Below are positions 1 through 11,351 of a stretch of 64,000 bases of DNA, one piece after another; the first letter of the stretch is position 1; every line of letters starts with the position of its first letter. The stretch covers positions 80,772-144,771 of the forward strand of contig CAMXCT020001395.1 in NCBI GenBank assembly GCA_947184155.2, in the 5' to 3' direction. The translations under genes and the position numbers were made by a program. The notes under the pieces are model-generated. The model saw nothing but the letters and a program-made list of their open reading frames with translations. It was not told the DNA's origin and searched no databases. The DNA is from Cladocopium goreaui (Eukaryota; Sar; Dinophyceae; Suessiales; Symbiodiniaceae).

Positions 1-277
1 ATGAGTCGAGCTGTTGCAGCTGACGTCAAAGCGACAGGACGCGACAGGACGGTTATCTCCAAAGCAGCCAAAAATCGGTGTTTCCAACCTTCGGCGGACG
101 CGACAGGACGGTTATCTCAAAGGCAGCCGAGTGGTGTTCATCAGTCGAGCTGTTGCACCTTCCCAAGTTGCAAGGTTGAAGGCTTCAAAGCGACAGGACG
201 CGACAGGACAGTTATCTCAGAGGCAGTCAAAAAATCGCTTTTTCTAGGTTTTAAGAAGCAACATCAGGTAGTTAGCA

Positions 278-278
278 A

Positions 279-310
<32 letters not shown>

Positions 311-400
311 ACAACAGCAACAGCAACAACAACAACAGCAACAACAACAACAAGAAGAAGAAGAAGAAGAAGAACAAGAACGAGAACAAGAACAATAACA
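278..400. repeat. (AAC/AGC/AAG)n tract inside satellite, copy 1
   Basis: An AACAGC/AAC run passes into an AAG run. It sits at the same place in the satellite unit as the other four tracts, just after the block GTTTTAAGAAGCAACATCAG. Confidence 0.9.
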
Positions 401-1839
401 AGAACGTTACAAGACGGTTATCTGAACAAGAACGTTACAAGACGGTTATCTCAAAGGCAGCCAAAAAATCGATTTTTCTAGGGTTTCAGAAGCAACGTTA
501 GGCAGTTTTCCCGGTCACTCGACAAGACGGTTATCTCAAAGGCAGCCAAAAAATCGATTTTTCTAGGGTTTCAGAAGCAACGTTAGGCAGTTTTCCCGGT
601 CACTTTTGGAGCGTTTTTGGCACGAAATTAGGTGGCGTTTCAGCGTTTCGAGTGGTGTCCATGAGTCGAGCTGTTGCAGCTGACGTCAAAGCGACAGGAC
701 GCGACAGGACGGTTATCTCAAAGGCAGCCAATTTTTTTTTTCTAGTGTTTCAGAAGCAACGTTAGGCAGTTTTCACGGTCACTTTTGGAGTGTTTTGGGC
801 ACGAAATTAGGTGGCGTTTCAACGTTTCGAGTGGTGTCCATCACTCAAGCTGTTGCAAGTTGCAAGGTTGAAGGTTTCAAAGCGACAGGACGCGACAGGA
901 CGGTTATCTCCAAAGCAGCAAAAATCGGTGTTTCCAACCTTCGGCGGACGCGACAGGACGGTTATCTCAAAGGCAGCCGAGTGGTGTTCATCAGTCGAGC
1001 TGTTGCACCTTCCCAAGTTGCAAGGTTGAAGGTTTCAAAGCGACAGGACGCGACAGGACGGTTATCTCAAAGGCAGCCAAAAGATTTTTTCTAGGGTTAG
1101 AAGCAACGTTAGGCAGTTTTCCCGGTCACTTTTGGAGCGTTTTGGGCACGAAATTAGGTGGCGTTTCAGCGTTTCGAGTGGTGTCCATGAGTCGAGCTGT
1201 TGCAGCTGACGTCAAAGCGACAGGACGCGACAGGACGGTTATCTCAAAGGCAGCTAAAAGATCTTTTTTTTCTAGGGTTTCAGAAGCAACGTTAGGCAGT
1301 TTTCCCGGTCACTTTTGGAGCGTTTTGGGCACGAAATTAGGTGGCGTTTCAGCGTTTCGAGTGGTGTCCATCACTCAAGCTGTTGCAAGTTGCAAAGTTG
1401 CAAGGTTGAAGGTTTCAAAGCGACGGGACGCGACAGGACGGTTATCGCAAAGGCAGCCAAAAGATTTTTTTCTAGGGTTTCAGAAGCAACGTTAGGCAGT
1501 TTTCACGGTCACTTTTGGAGTGTTTTGGGCACGAAATTAGGTGGCGTTTCAGCGTTTCGAGTGGTGTCCATGAGTTGAGCTGTTGCAGCTGACGTCAAAG
1601 CGACAGGACGCGACAGGACGGTTATCTCCAAAGCAGCAAAAATCGGTGTTTCCAACCTTCGGCGGACGCGACAGGACGGTTATCTCAAAGGCAGCCGAGT
1701 GGTGTTCATCAGTCGAGCTGTTGCACCTTCCCAAGTTGCAAGGTTGAAGGCTTCAAAGCGACAGGACGCGACAGGGCAGTTATCTCAGAGGCAGTCAAAA
1801 AATCGCTTTTTCTAGGTTTTAAGAAGCAAAATCAGGTAG

Positions 1840-1945
1840 TTAGCAACAGCAACAACAACAGCAACAGCAACAACAGCAACAGCAACAACAACAACAAGAA
1901 GAAGAAGAAGAAGAAGAAGAACGAGAACAAGAACAAGAACGTTAC
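1840..1945. repeat. (AAC/AGC/AAG)n tract inside satellite, copy 2
   Basis: Same trinucleotide composition and same flanking satellite blocks as copy 1, with a shorter run. Confidence 0.9.
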
Positions 1946-2464
1946 AAGACGGTTATCTGAACAAGAACGTTACAAGACGGTTATCTCAAAGGCAGCCAAA
2001 AAATCGATTTTTCTAGGGTTTCACAAGCAACGTTAGGCAGTTTTCCCGGTCACTCGACAAGACGGTTATCTCAAAGGCAACCAAACAATCGATTTTTCTA
2101 GAGTTTCAGAAGCAACGTTAGGCAGTTTTCACGGTCACTTTTGGAGCGTTTTGGGCACGAAATTAGGTGGCGTTTCAGCGTTTCGAGTGGTGTCCATGAG
2201 TCGAGCTGTTGCAGCTGACGTCAAAGCGACAGGACGCGACAGGACGGTTATCTCCAAAGCAGCCAAAAATCGGTGTTTCCAACCTTCGGCGGACGCGACA
2301 GGACGGTTATCTCAAAGGCAGCCGAGTGGTGTTCATCAGTCGAGCTGTTGCACCTTCCCAAGTTGCAAGGTTGAAGGCTTCAAAGCGACAGGACGCGACA
2401 GGACAGTTATCTCAGAGGCAGTCAAAAAATCGCTTTTTCTAGGTTTTAAGAAGCAACATCAGGT

Positions 2465-2473
2465 AGTTAGCAA

Positions 2474-2505
<32 letters not shown>

Positions 2506-2620
2506 ACAGCAACAACAGCAACAGCAACAACAACAACAGCAACAACAACAACAACAACAAGAAGAAGAAGAAGAAGAAGAAGAAGAAGAAGAACAAGAAC
2601 GAGAACAAGAACAATAACAA
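2465..2620. repeat. (AAC/AGC/AAG)n tract inside satellite, copy 3
   Basis: The longest of the five tracts. It differs from copy 1 mainly by added AAC and AAG triplets, consistent with slippage after a higher-order duplication. Confidence 0.9.
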
Positions 2621-4084
2621 GAACGTTACAAGACGGTTATCTGAACAAGAACGTTACAAGACGGTTATCTCAAAGGCAGCCAAAAAATCGATTTTTCTAG
2701 GGTTTCAGAAGCAACGTTAGGCAGTTTTCCCGGTCACTCGACAAGACGGTTATCTCAAAGGCAGCCAAAAAATCGATTTTTCTAGGGTTTCAGAAGCAAC
2801 GTTAGGCAGTTTTCCCGGTCACTTTTGGAGCGTTTTTGGCACGAAATTAGGTGGCGTTTCAGCGTTTCGAGTGGTGTCCATGAGTCGAGCTGTTGCAGCT
2901 GACGTCAAAGCGACAGGACGCGACAGGACGGTTATCTCAAAGGCAGCCAAAAGATTTTTTCTAGTGTTTCAGAAGCAACGTTAGGCAGTTTTCCCGGGAA
3001 GAAGAAGAACAAGAACAAGAACGAGCACAAGAACAAGAACAAGAACGTTACAAGATGGCTATCTCAAAGGCAGACAAAAAATGATTTTTCTAGCGTTTCA
3101 GAAGCAACGTTAGGCAGTTTTCCCGGTCACTCGACAAGACGCTTATCTCAAAGGCAGCCAAGAAATCGATTTTTCTAGGGTTTCAGAAGCAACGTTAGGC
3201 AGTTTTCCCGGTCACTTTTGGAGCGTTTTGGGCACGAAATTAGGTGGCGTTTCAGCGTTTCGAGTGGGGTCCATCACTCGAGCTTTTGCAAGTTGCAAAG
3301 CGACGGGACGCGACAGGACGGTTCTCAAAGGCAGCCAAAAGATATTTTTTTTCTAGGGTTTCAGAAGCAACGTTAGGCAGTTTTCCCGGTCACTTTTGGA
3401 ACGTTTTGGGCACGAAATTAGGTGGCGTTTCAGCGTTTCGAGTGGTGTCCATGAGTCGAGCTGTTGCAGCTGACGTCAAAGCGACAGGACGCGACAGGAC
3501 GGTTATCTCAAAGGCAGCTAAAAAATCTTTTTTTTTTCTAGGGTTTCAGAAGCAACGTTAGGCAGTTTTCCCGGTCACTTTTCGAGCTTTTTGGGCGCGA
3601 AATTAGGTGGCGTTTCAGCGTTTCGAGTGGTGTCCATCACTCAGGCTGTTGCAAGTTGCAAAGTTGCAAGGTTGAAGGTTTCAAAGCGACGGGACGCGAC
3701 TGGACGGTTATCGCAAAGGCAGCCAAAATATTTTTTTCTATAGGCAGTTTTCACGGTCACTTTTGGAGTGTTTTGGGCACGAAATTGTGGCGTTTCAGCG
3801 TTTCGAGTGGTGTCCATGAGTCGGGCTGTTGCAGCTGACGTCAAAGCGACAGGACGCGACAGGACGGCTATCTCCAAAGCAGCCAAAAATCGGTATTTCT
3901 AACCTTCGGCGGACGCGACAGGACGGTTATCTCAAAGGCAGCCGAGTGGTGTTCATCAGTCGAGCTGTTGCATTTTCTCAAGTTGCAAGGTTGAAGGCTT
4001 CAAAGCGACAGGACGCGACAGGACAGTTATCTCAGAGGCAGTCAAAAAATCGCTTTTCTAGGTTTTAAGAAGCAACATCAGGTA

Positions 4085-4215
4085 GTTAGCAACAGCAACA
4101 ACAACAACAGCAACAGCAACAGCAACAGCAACAACAGCAACAGCAACAGCAACAACAACAACAACAAGAAGAAGAAGAAGAAGAAGAAGAAGGAGAACGA
4201 GAACAATAACAAGAA
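4085..4215. repeat. (AAC/AGC/AAG)n tract inside satellite, copy 4
   Basis: Same position in the unit, rich in AACAGC followed by AAG triplets and a GAGAACGAGAAC run. Confidence 0.9.
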
Positions 4216-5499
4216 CGTTACAAGACGGTTATCTGAACAAGAACGTTACAAGACGGTTATCTCAAAGGCAGCCAAAAAATCGATTTTTCTAGGGTTTCAG
4301 AAGCAACGTTAGGCAGTTTTCCCGGTCACTCGACAAGACGGTTATCTCAAAGGCAGCCAAAAAATCGATTTTTCTAGGGTTTCAGAAGCAACGTTAGGCA
4401 GTTTTCCCGGTCGCTTTTGCAGCGCGTTCGGTGCGAAAGTAGGTGGCGTTTCAACGTTTCGAGTGGTGTCCATGAGTCGAGCTGTTGCAGCTGACGTCAA
4501 AGCGACAGGACGCGACAGGACGGTTATCTCAAAGGCAGCTAAAAGATCTTTTTTTTCTAGGGTTTCAGAAGCAACGTTAGGCAGTTTTCCCGGTCACTTT
4601 TGGAGCGTTTTGGGCACGAAATTAGGTGGCGTTTCAACGTTTCGAGTGGTGTCCATCACTCAAGCTGTTGCAAGTTGCAAGGTTGAAGGTTTCAAAGCGA
4701 CAGGACGCGACAGGACGGTTATCTCAAAGGCAGCCAAAAGATTTTTTTTCATTCTAGGGTTTCAGAAGCAACGTTAGGCACTTTTCCCGGTCGCTTTTGC
4801 AGCGCGTTCGGTGCGAAAGTAGGTGGCGTTTCAACGTTTCGAGTGGTGTCCATCACTCAAGCTGTTGCAAGTTGCAAAGTTGCAAGGTTGAAGGTTTTAA
4901 AGCGACAGGACGCGACAGGACGGTTATCTCAAAGGCAGCCAAAAGATCTTTTTTTTCTAGGGTTTCAGAAGAAACGTTAGGCAGTTTTCCCGGTCACTTT
5001 TCGAGCGTTTTGGGCACGAAATTAGGTGGCGTTTCAGCGTTTCGAGTGGTGTCCATCACTCGAGCTGTTGCAAGTTGCAAAGTTGCAAGGTTGAAGGTTT
5101 CAAAGCGACAGGACGCGACAGGACGGTTATCTCAAAGGCAGCCAAAAGATTTTTTTCTAGGGTTTCAGAAGCAACGTTAGGCAGCTTTCACGGTCGCGTT
5201 TTTTGGGCATCAGCGTTTCGAGTGGTGTCCATGAGTCGAGCTGTTGCAGCTGACGTCAAAGCGACAGGACGCGACAGGACGGTTATCTCCAAAGCAGCCA
5301 AAAATCGGTATTTCTAACGTTCGGCGGACGCGACAGGACGGTTATCTCAAAGGCAGCCGAGTGGTGTTCATCAGTCGAGCTGTTGCACCTTCCCAAGTTG
5401 CAAGGTTGAAGGCTTCAAAGCGACAGGACGCGACAGGACAGTTATCTCAGAGGCAGTCAAAAAATCGCTTTTCTAGGTTTTAAGAAGCAACATCAGGTA

Positions 5500-5670
5500 G
5501 TTAGCAACAGCAACAACAACAACAGCAACAGCCACAGCAACAGCAACAGCAACAACAGCAACAGCAACAGCAACAACAACAACAACAGCAACAACAAGAA
5601 GAAGAAGAACAAGAACAAGAACGAGCACAAGACCAAGAACAAGAACAAGAACAAGAACAAGAACGTTACA
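5500..5670. repeat. (AAC/AGC/AAG)n tract inside satellite, copy 5
   Basis: Same position in the unit. The 3' half is degraded to AACAAG/GAACAAG repeats. Confidence 0.9.
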
Positions 5671-6046
5671 AGATGGTTGTCTCAAAGGCAGCCAAAAAAT
5701 TGATTTTTCTAGCATTTCAGAAGCAACGTTAGGCAGTGTTCCCGGTCACTCGACAAAACGGTTATCTCAAAGGCAGCCAAAAAATCTGGAGCGTTTTAGG
5801 CGCGAAATTAGGTGGCATTTCAGCGTTTCGAGTGGTGTCCACCAGTCGAGCTATTGCACCTTGCAAAGTTGCAAAGTTGAAGGCTTCAATGCGATAGGAC
5901 GCGACAGGACGGTTATCCCAAAGGCAGCCAAAAGATCTTTTTTTCTAGGGTTTCAGAAGCAACGTTAGGCACTTTTCCCGGTCGCTTTTGCAGCGCGTTC
6001 GGTGCGAAAGTAGGTGGCGTTTCAGTCTTTCGAGTGGTGTAAGAGC

Positions 6047-7009
6047 TTAAGGCTTTTTTGCTTGCCATGATTCTGTGGGGCATTTTTTCCCATTTGGTTT
6101 TTTATGCGATACCCTTATTTGTCCTAGGGGCTTACTGCTTGGCACTTTTTGTTTGCATGTGGGGCAAGTATGGAAAAAGCGGCGACTCACTTCTCCATCG
6201 TGCACGCGAAAACGTGTCCCACAGTGTTGTCCCGGTGCTTCAACTTGACCTGTTGCAACATGGCTGGTCACTTGCCGCTGGCAATATGGACACTGGTATG
6301 CATATAACTGTTGCATTGGGCTATTACTTTTCTGTTGCGGTGGCATTTCGGCTTTTGTTGTGACATCCTCGGCTGGGGTGACGTGATGCTGTGCACTAGT
6401 CACAGGTGGAGGATGATGTTTTTGTCGGTGCAACGCGATTGCTTCCCAGGTGGCTCGCAAAATCTGAGTTTGACGCAGCCTTTTGCGGAGCGGTTCGAAC
6501 CGCAACGTGCTGGATATGGCAGCACGCTTGCGCACAGCAGCCTGTGTCAGCACCGTGCAACAGGCATTGCATGTCTGAGTGCCATCTTGACTGGAAGGGC
6601 GCTTTGAGGAAAAGGTTGAAAACTGTCGCATGGGCAGGCGTTTCTGACGTTGGGCGCATGTCCAATGACCCCGCGTCTTTGTTTGGCATTGTAAGCACAC
6701 TCTTCGCTCCAGGTTGCTGGCTTTCCACGCCGCGGCGCTAAAATACTCTTTGGTTTTCTTTGTTTGGCAGACACCACATTGTGTCTTCGCATCGCACGAC
6801 GAGCAGACTCGATACATGCTCCACCGAGGGTTCTGATGCTTGCTTGCAAAGTGGCATGCAGCGTGCCAGAGGCCGCACTGTGTACAGCGATACGGCGTAC
6901 CTGCTTCACGCTTCTGCGTTGTGCACTCCTTGCACACGCGATATGTATCTTGTTTCCACTGAGCTTTGGTGAAAGCATCTTTGCGCTTCATCTCTCCACA
7001 CATTGGCAA
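6047..7009 (-). pseudogene. Fragment 6 of the helicase: cysteine-rich C-terminal tail (Stc1-like repeats)
   Basis: The 320-residue frame holds repeated CxxC units of the form C-x2-C...F...W...RVC-x2-C: MCGEMKRKDAFTKAQW, CTQCGLWHAACHF, CGVCQTKKTKEYF and later TCNACC. This resembles the zinc-binding Stc1 fold. A distinct last module has YQCPYCQRQVTS and HTCPTCKQKVPSS, each followed by a Gly and a His/Cys, consistent with a paired zinc ribbon. A tail like this on a PIF1 helicase suggests nucleic-acid or protein binding, which is inference. The stop codon at 6047 is about seven bases from the satellite array. Confidence 0.65.
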
Positions 7010-8181
7010 GGCCTTTCATCCAAATACTTCTTGCGCAAGGCATCCCAGTCCACCGGCTCCTGTTTCCAGACATCCAGCAGAAGTTGCCGTCCGAGCGGAA
7101 GACCAATTTGAAATGGAGCTAACGGAAACGGTCGATAAATCAAAATCTTGTGTCGCGTACGACTGCGTGTCATGCCGATGTATCCTGCAATGGGGTCAAC
7201 TCCGCACAAATCGGCGATGATACCAGGCTCTGCTGTACTGCCTTGTGCACCGTGAAAGGTGTCCGCAAAATCTGGGGCCAGTGGGAACTGGTACCTTGTA
7301 ATTTTCAGCTTTGGGTCCAGACGGCCAGCATCTAGAAACCATTGTTTGCTTTGCACGCTGACTGGAAAAACGTTTTCGTCTACGCCGGGAATCGTCCACC
7401 GCGTTCGCGTCTGGAAACGTACGAAAATGAATTCGGGCAATGTGTTCCAGATCATGTGGCCATCGGGCGTGGCTGTCTCAGCGGGCACCGCAGACCAACC
7501 ACACACGACGCCGCGGCACCCACGCAAAATCTTAAAGTCATGAAGGTGCTCACGTGCTTGCACGGGCATGCCCAGACACAGAGGGAGCACCCCGTACCGA
7601 TTGCCACAGTCGGCGTCGCTGCGTTGCAACCACGTCAGCTTGTCTTGCGCGATGTCAGGTTTCTCGTGCAGGGCGTGCGACGAAATTCGATCTGTGGCCA
7701 CAGCATAGTGTAGACGTTGGTGACGCGTTACCGCCCAGCGTTCGGCCCGCTGCTTGTTAGCATGACATTTAACTCCATTTGTGTGGAAGAGGGCACGCGC
7801 CAGCTCAAAATCACTGAAGCGCGGGTCATCGGGGCCCGTCGCAACCAACTGCTTGCTGGCGCGCTCAGTCCGACAAAACGCACACTCGAGCGCTTGGATG
7901 GTAGTTGGCGTTGACTCATATTCGGACAAAAGTTGACAAGTAGCCTGTCCGCATGATGCTTGTGCGGTGGCGGTGGACCAGCTACCGCACACCTTGGTTG
8001 GTTTGCCGTGGAGGAAAGCATGATTGTCTTCCGACAGGCGACCATGCCGCAACTCCGCTTGCAGCTCTTGCAGCCAACCATCTTGCGTGCGTTCACAACA
8101 CGTCAGTTCCGTGACCCCTTGCACTCCGCCTTGGCGGCTGCTTGCCCAAACGAGTTGCTGGCCTTGAAGGCTCAGAGGCAA
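6988..8181 (-). pseudogene. Fragment 5 of the helicase: second RecA-like lobe
   Basis: The 397-residue frame begins in phase after the shift near 8190 (LSLQGQQLVW). It carries FHGAQG at residues 309-314, equivalent to the late PIF1 motif around the conserved QG, and GMTRSRTRHKILIY at 336-349, equivalent to the final arginine-containing motif. An AFC and VKCHANK stretch in the middle matches the usual region where released nucleotides, names and constants are listed in PIF1 relatives. The end (LDERPC) should continue into the cysteine-rich frame 6047-7009, one base out of phase. Confidence 0.75.
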
Positions 8182-8845
8182 CTTTTTGGACGAAATGCCG
8201 GTGACGAGGGATTTGGCCTAGAAATGCCCCACGAGGCGGAGGTAGCTGCCACAAACCGCCGGAAAAAATAACATTGAGTCCACCAAAGGGTGCTACCCAG
8301 TAAGTGCTTTGTTTTGCGTATTTCGTTGCTGATAGGTCCATGATGAGTTGACGGCAGCGCGCTTCGAGGCGCGCAAGCATTTCCGCACTGACCATGCTGA
8401 TTTCATCGATGAGCAACCAACGCCATTGCACCGCCTGTTTTGCTAAATCCAATATGCGTTGCGCATCAATGATGTGGTCATTTCCATGCCATGCTGACCC
8501 TAACGCTTTGTGGATCGTTTCACCGTCCAGAGGCTCAGCGTTCACCGCTTGGAATGCGACGACTTGGAATTCAACACCTTGCCGCCAGCCTAAGCAATGT
8601 TCGAAAAGTTCGCAGCGCAACAAATTTAAAACATACGATTTGCCTGTGCCGGGTCCACCGTGCAAAGCCCATCGCAAGGCCTCCGTGTTGATTTCGGCCA
8701 TCCCGCCACGATCTTGCCCACTCACAGCTTCTGCTTTGACTCTTGCACACACAGTTTCTAGGAATGCCAATTGCATGCTCGAGATTGCATTTCCCGCTGC
8801 TGTTGATGTCGACGAGGAACTGATCCACCTTCTGTACTGTGTCAT
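8093..8845 (-). pseudogene. Fragment 4 of the helicase: ATPase core
   Basis: The frame carries Walker A GGPGTGKS at residues 63-70 (about 8636-8659), then FQVVAFQAVNAEPLDGETIH and Walker B LLIDEIS (residues 144-150). These are the first RecA-like lobe motifs of PIF1 helicases, which unwind DNA using ATP. Motif III reads SGGLWQLPP where families have GDxxQLPP, so the acidic residue is replaced by Gly. The frame is meaningful from about 8800 to FLGQIP near 8230; the remaining residues are out of phase. Confidence 0.8.
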
Positions 8846-10085
8846 GAGCTACTGCTTGCCAGGATCCGGCAGTCGGTGCTGTTGCTTGCGGTGTCGGCGT
8901 TTGGCCTCGCTTGCGTATAGTCTTCAAAGCTTGTCGGGTATCGGCCACCGCCTGTGCTTCATACGGATTCCTGCCTGGAACAGGAACTGCAGTGGGCGGG
9001 GCTTGCCAAGCTGCTTCAGCTTGCTGTGCTGCCTCTTGATAACTTGCAAGCAAGGGATCATCCATAGCGGCTGCAGCACCACGCTTTGAATTTTCTGCAT
9101 GCTTGCCGGTTTGCCGAAACGATGTTTGCATAGCTACAGGCAAGGTGGCAGGCGTGACCACCAAAGCTTCATCGACTCCACTGTCGTCGCTATTGCCGTC
9201 TTCGACGTTGGTGGGTCGCACCCGGTAAACAGACAGAAAATTTCCGACGTATCGTTTTGTTTCTTTGCATGGAAGATGCGACAACCACAGGCGCATGGCC
9301 GCGACCCAGGTTTCATCTGGCAATTTGAGGCGACCCGCAAAAGGGACATTAGCTGAAGCTGCAGATACATTCAAAGTCCACGCGCAAAAGTATGTCATCG
9401 TTAAGCGCGCATTCGTTTCCGCTGCGTCAGCTTTGTGCACGGGCACCGGCGAAGTCTCGAAGTGGGGACAACAAGGTCGCATGCGACGCTGCAAATAACA
9501 GCGGTGCCGCAAGATTTCTGTTGCAGTGCCGGCTTCCAATAGAATTCGATCAGCCGATGCCTTCACGCTGAGTTTATAATGTAAACTTGGTTTCAACCGT
9601 AGCTCTTTGTCTTTGTCCATTTGGTCATTGATTAGCTTCATCCCTACGTGTGTCAGCGCGACGTCCCAACTTGCCGCCTCTTCGGACTCCCATTCGCGAC
9701 GTGTTGTTGGCACGCGAGGCAAGGCAATGCGCCATGCTGCGGTGAACTCGTATGGAGACAGCCACCAGACTTCTGACCCAACAGGCCGATGCCCATAGAC
9801 ATCTGCCAAGTTTATTGTTGCCAAATGTCGTACGCCGGACTTTTGTCGCCGAGTCCTAATGTCATGGAACCCTGCGCTGTTTTTTTCCAAAACGACAGCA
9901 TTTGGCTTCAGGAAGCGCGTAAATTCGCGTTCGACCTGCTCTTCCGTCATTGCGTCATTGACAGACGTTGCTGCTTTCTGGCGTTGCACTTGCGCCAAAG
10001 TGCCATCATTCGCGAACAAGGCGACAATTTCGGCTGGTACATCGTCTTCTGGCAACTGCTTGGCCCGTAGTATCACGGCACCCAT
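8571..10085 (-). pseudogene. Fragment 3 of the helicase: conserved region before the ATPase core
   Basis: The frame is meaningful from about 10110 to about 8800. It opens with VDMGAVILRAKQLPEDDVP, a pattern I associate with large PIF1 proteins. It continues through a Cys-containing stretch (HRCYLQRRMRPCCPHF) and a Ser/Pro/Ala-rich linker, ending at VDQFLVDINSSG. The last 75 or so residues of the open frame are out of phase with the helicase and are not real. The coding phase moves to fragment 4 near 8800. Confidence 0.6.
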
Positions 10086-10360
10086 GTCGACACCTTTGTA
10101 TGCTCGGTGACCATGGCTGCGATCAAACCGATCACCACGTGACGCCGAACCACAGCTTGGTGCACAATTTTTTGCGGCACGGTTGCTCCTTCTGGCTTGT
10201 TTCCCACCTTGATAAGAACAGCAATCTTATCGCGCAATTCGCTTCCGACATGGGGCAGACGACTCATTGCGGCCGTGCTGGTGCTAGGATGCAACCTTTC
10301 CAGTTCAGACAAAAGATCTTCCCACTGCAACGGAAAGGTTCGTGGCATTTCCTTTCGCAC
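10073..10360 (-). pseudogene. Fragment 2 of the helicase: connector
   Basis: This 95-residue frame bridges fragments 1 and 3, each overlapping by a few tens of bases. Its C-terminal stretch RRHVVIGLIAAM should run on into GHRAYKGVDM, which lies in the next frame. The frameshift is therefore near 10110, at the GCCATGGTCACC sequence on the minus strand. Confidence 0.6.
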
Positions 10361-11315
10361 ACAGGCGGTGGCGGTTCATAAACGCATCTTGGGCCAAGCT
10401 GCGGTCTGACAGGTATCGCCATTCAATGCTGAAGCATGTCAACGCGGTCAAACACGGACTTGCACTCAAAACTTCTAAGACTGTGCATTGCAGCGCATAC
10501 AGGTCGCGTGGCGGGTACCCGAGCATCATATCATTTGTCAGCGCCTCTGCCGGCTTCTGTCCATGACGATACAAAGCGTCGCAGCACGCGACGCAAACGG
10601 GGACACGGCAATGCGCACACATACGGTTAGCTGGGCAACGGTGTGGACCGTCGCACACTTTGTCCTCGAGGCAAGCTAGTAAAGTGACAGCAAACCCTGG
10701 ACAAGCTACTTGACAGGTCCATGTTCCAAGTTCCTCCCGAAAGGCAGTACGCGTGTTCGCACCAAGAGAAGCCACGTACTGCTCCCCATACCTCTGGAAC
10801 CCGAGCAGCGCTTCAAGCTTGTCCGGCTGTTGTTGAAGTACGCGGTTCCACATAGCAGCCCCAACGTGTCGCTGACTGAAGTTCTCCCTGAAACGACGAA
10901 GGCAACGCCGATCCAAGGAGCGTTGGCGACGGGGGCGAACATTTGGCAACGGCATGTCAACATCTCTAAGTACGTTTGGTACGCAGCCTGCATCATGAGT
11001 GTTGCTCAGATGCCGTGCATGTGGACAAGTCGGGACTGACAACAATGCATGCGGATGCTCTTGCAACAAATGATTTTCAAGGTCTTTGGCCGACTCGCAC
11101 TCGAAGAAGCACCCGCGAAAAGCACAGTGGTGACTTCGCAGATCATATGCGTGCACATCCGCCCTATTTCCGTTTCTTCTCGATGGTAATGTGGGCGTTT
11201 CAGTCAGCAGATCTGCGGCTGTGCGGATAGTGCATTCACGCCTTATGCGTGGATCTCTGTTTCCGTGCGTCGGTTGCCACACGCGGAGAGGGTAAACATC
11301 AGTATGCAGACTCAT
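10305..11315 (-). pseudogene. Fragment 1 of the helicase: N-terminal zinc-finger and Cys-rich region
   Basis: This 336-residue frame carries a C2H2-like finger around residues 64-87 (Cys64, Cys69, His82, His87). A later cysteine cluster (CPANRMCAHCRVPVCVACC) is followed by ALTNDMMLGYPPRDLY. That combination of a Cys cluster and an 'ALxNxxxxG' stretch resembles the region found upstream of many eukaryotic PIF1/Helitron helicase domains (DUF6570-like, from memory). The true frame leaves this one near 10345, at RLCAKGN versus the neighbouring VRKEMPRTF. Confidence 0.65.
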
Positions 11316-11351
11316 CTGTGTCCTGCGTGTCTTTCGGTACTTCTTTTTGCG

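Larger units (their letters stand above)
1..6040. repeat. Composite satellite array with higher-order structure
   Basis: The whole interval is built from variants of one unit of roughly 180-200 bp. Recognisable blocks are GCGTTTCGAGTGGTGTCCAT, GCTGACGTCAAAGCGACAGG, GGTTATCTCAAAGGCAGCC, a T-rich tract ending TTTTTCTAGGG, and GCAACGTTAGGCAGTTTTC. Some units carry an extra block with a trinucleotide tract, and the stretch near 1-640 recurs almost exactly near 2196-2850, so a higher-order repeat overlies the basic unit. The open frames seen here shift frame between units and repeat the same peptides, so I treat none as a gene. The array continues beyond the left edge and ends at 6040, next to the stop codon of the helicase frame. 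Confidence 0.93.
6047..11315 (-). pseudogene. PIF1-like DNA helicase reading frame broken by several frameshifts
   Basis: Six overlapping minus-strand frames read end to end as one large PIF1-type (SF1B) helicase of about 1,700 residues. The order is an N-terminal Cys/His-rich part, a middle conserved region, Walker A GGPGTGKS, Walker B LLIDEIS, a C-terminal helicase half with FHGAQG and GMTRSRTR, and a cysteine-rich tail. The frame changes near 10345, 10110, 8800, 8190 and 7005. Neighbouring frames overlap or abut, so these look like single-base indels rather than introns. The conserved GDxxQLPP motif reads SGGLWQLPP, so its Asp is lost. PIF1 helicases are common in dinoflagellate genomes and are also the helicase half of Helitron transposons, but I see no HUH Rep domain. 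The start is uncertain: codons related to the frame may extend to about 11570. Assembly error is the alternative to decay. Confidence 0.8.

Noticed and set aside
1..6040. Long open frames in the satellite, including Asn/Lys-rich ones
   Set aside because: The same peptides repeat with the DNA unit in several frames, which is expected of satellites without stop codons.
6047..11315. A complete Helitron transposon
   Set aside because: The helicase part is present, but no Rep domain with an HUH motif and no Helitron ends (TC...CTRR with a hairpin) were seen.
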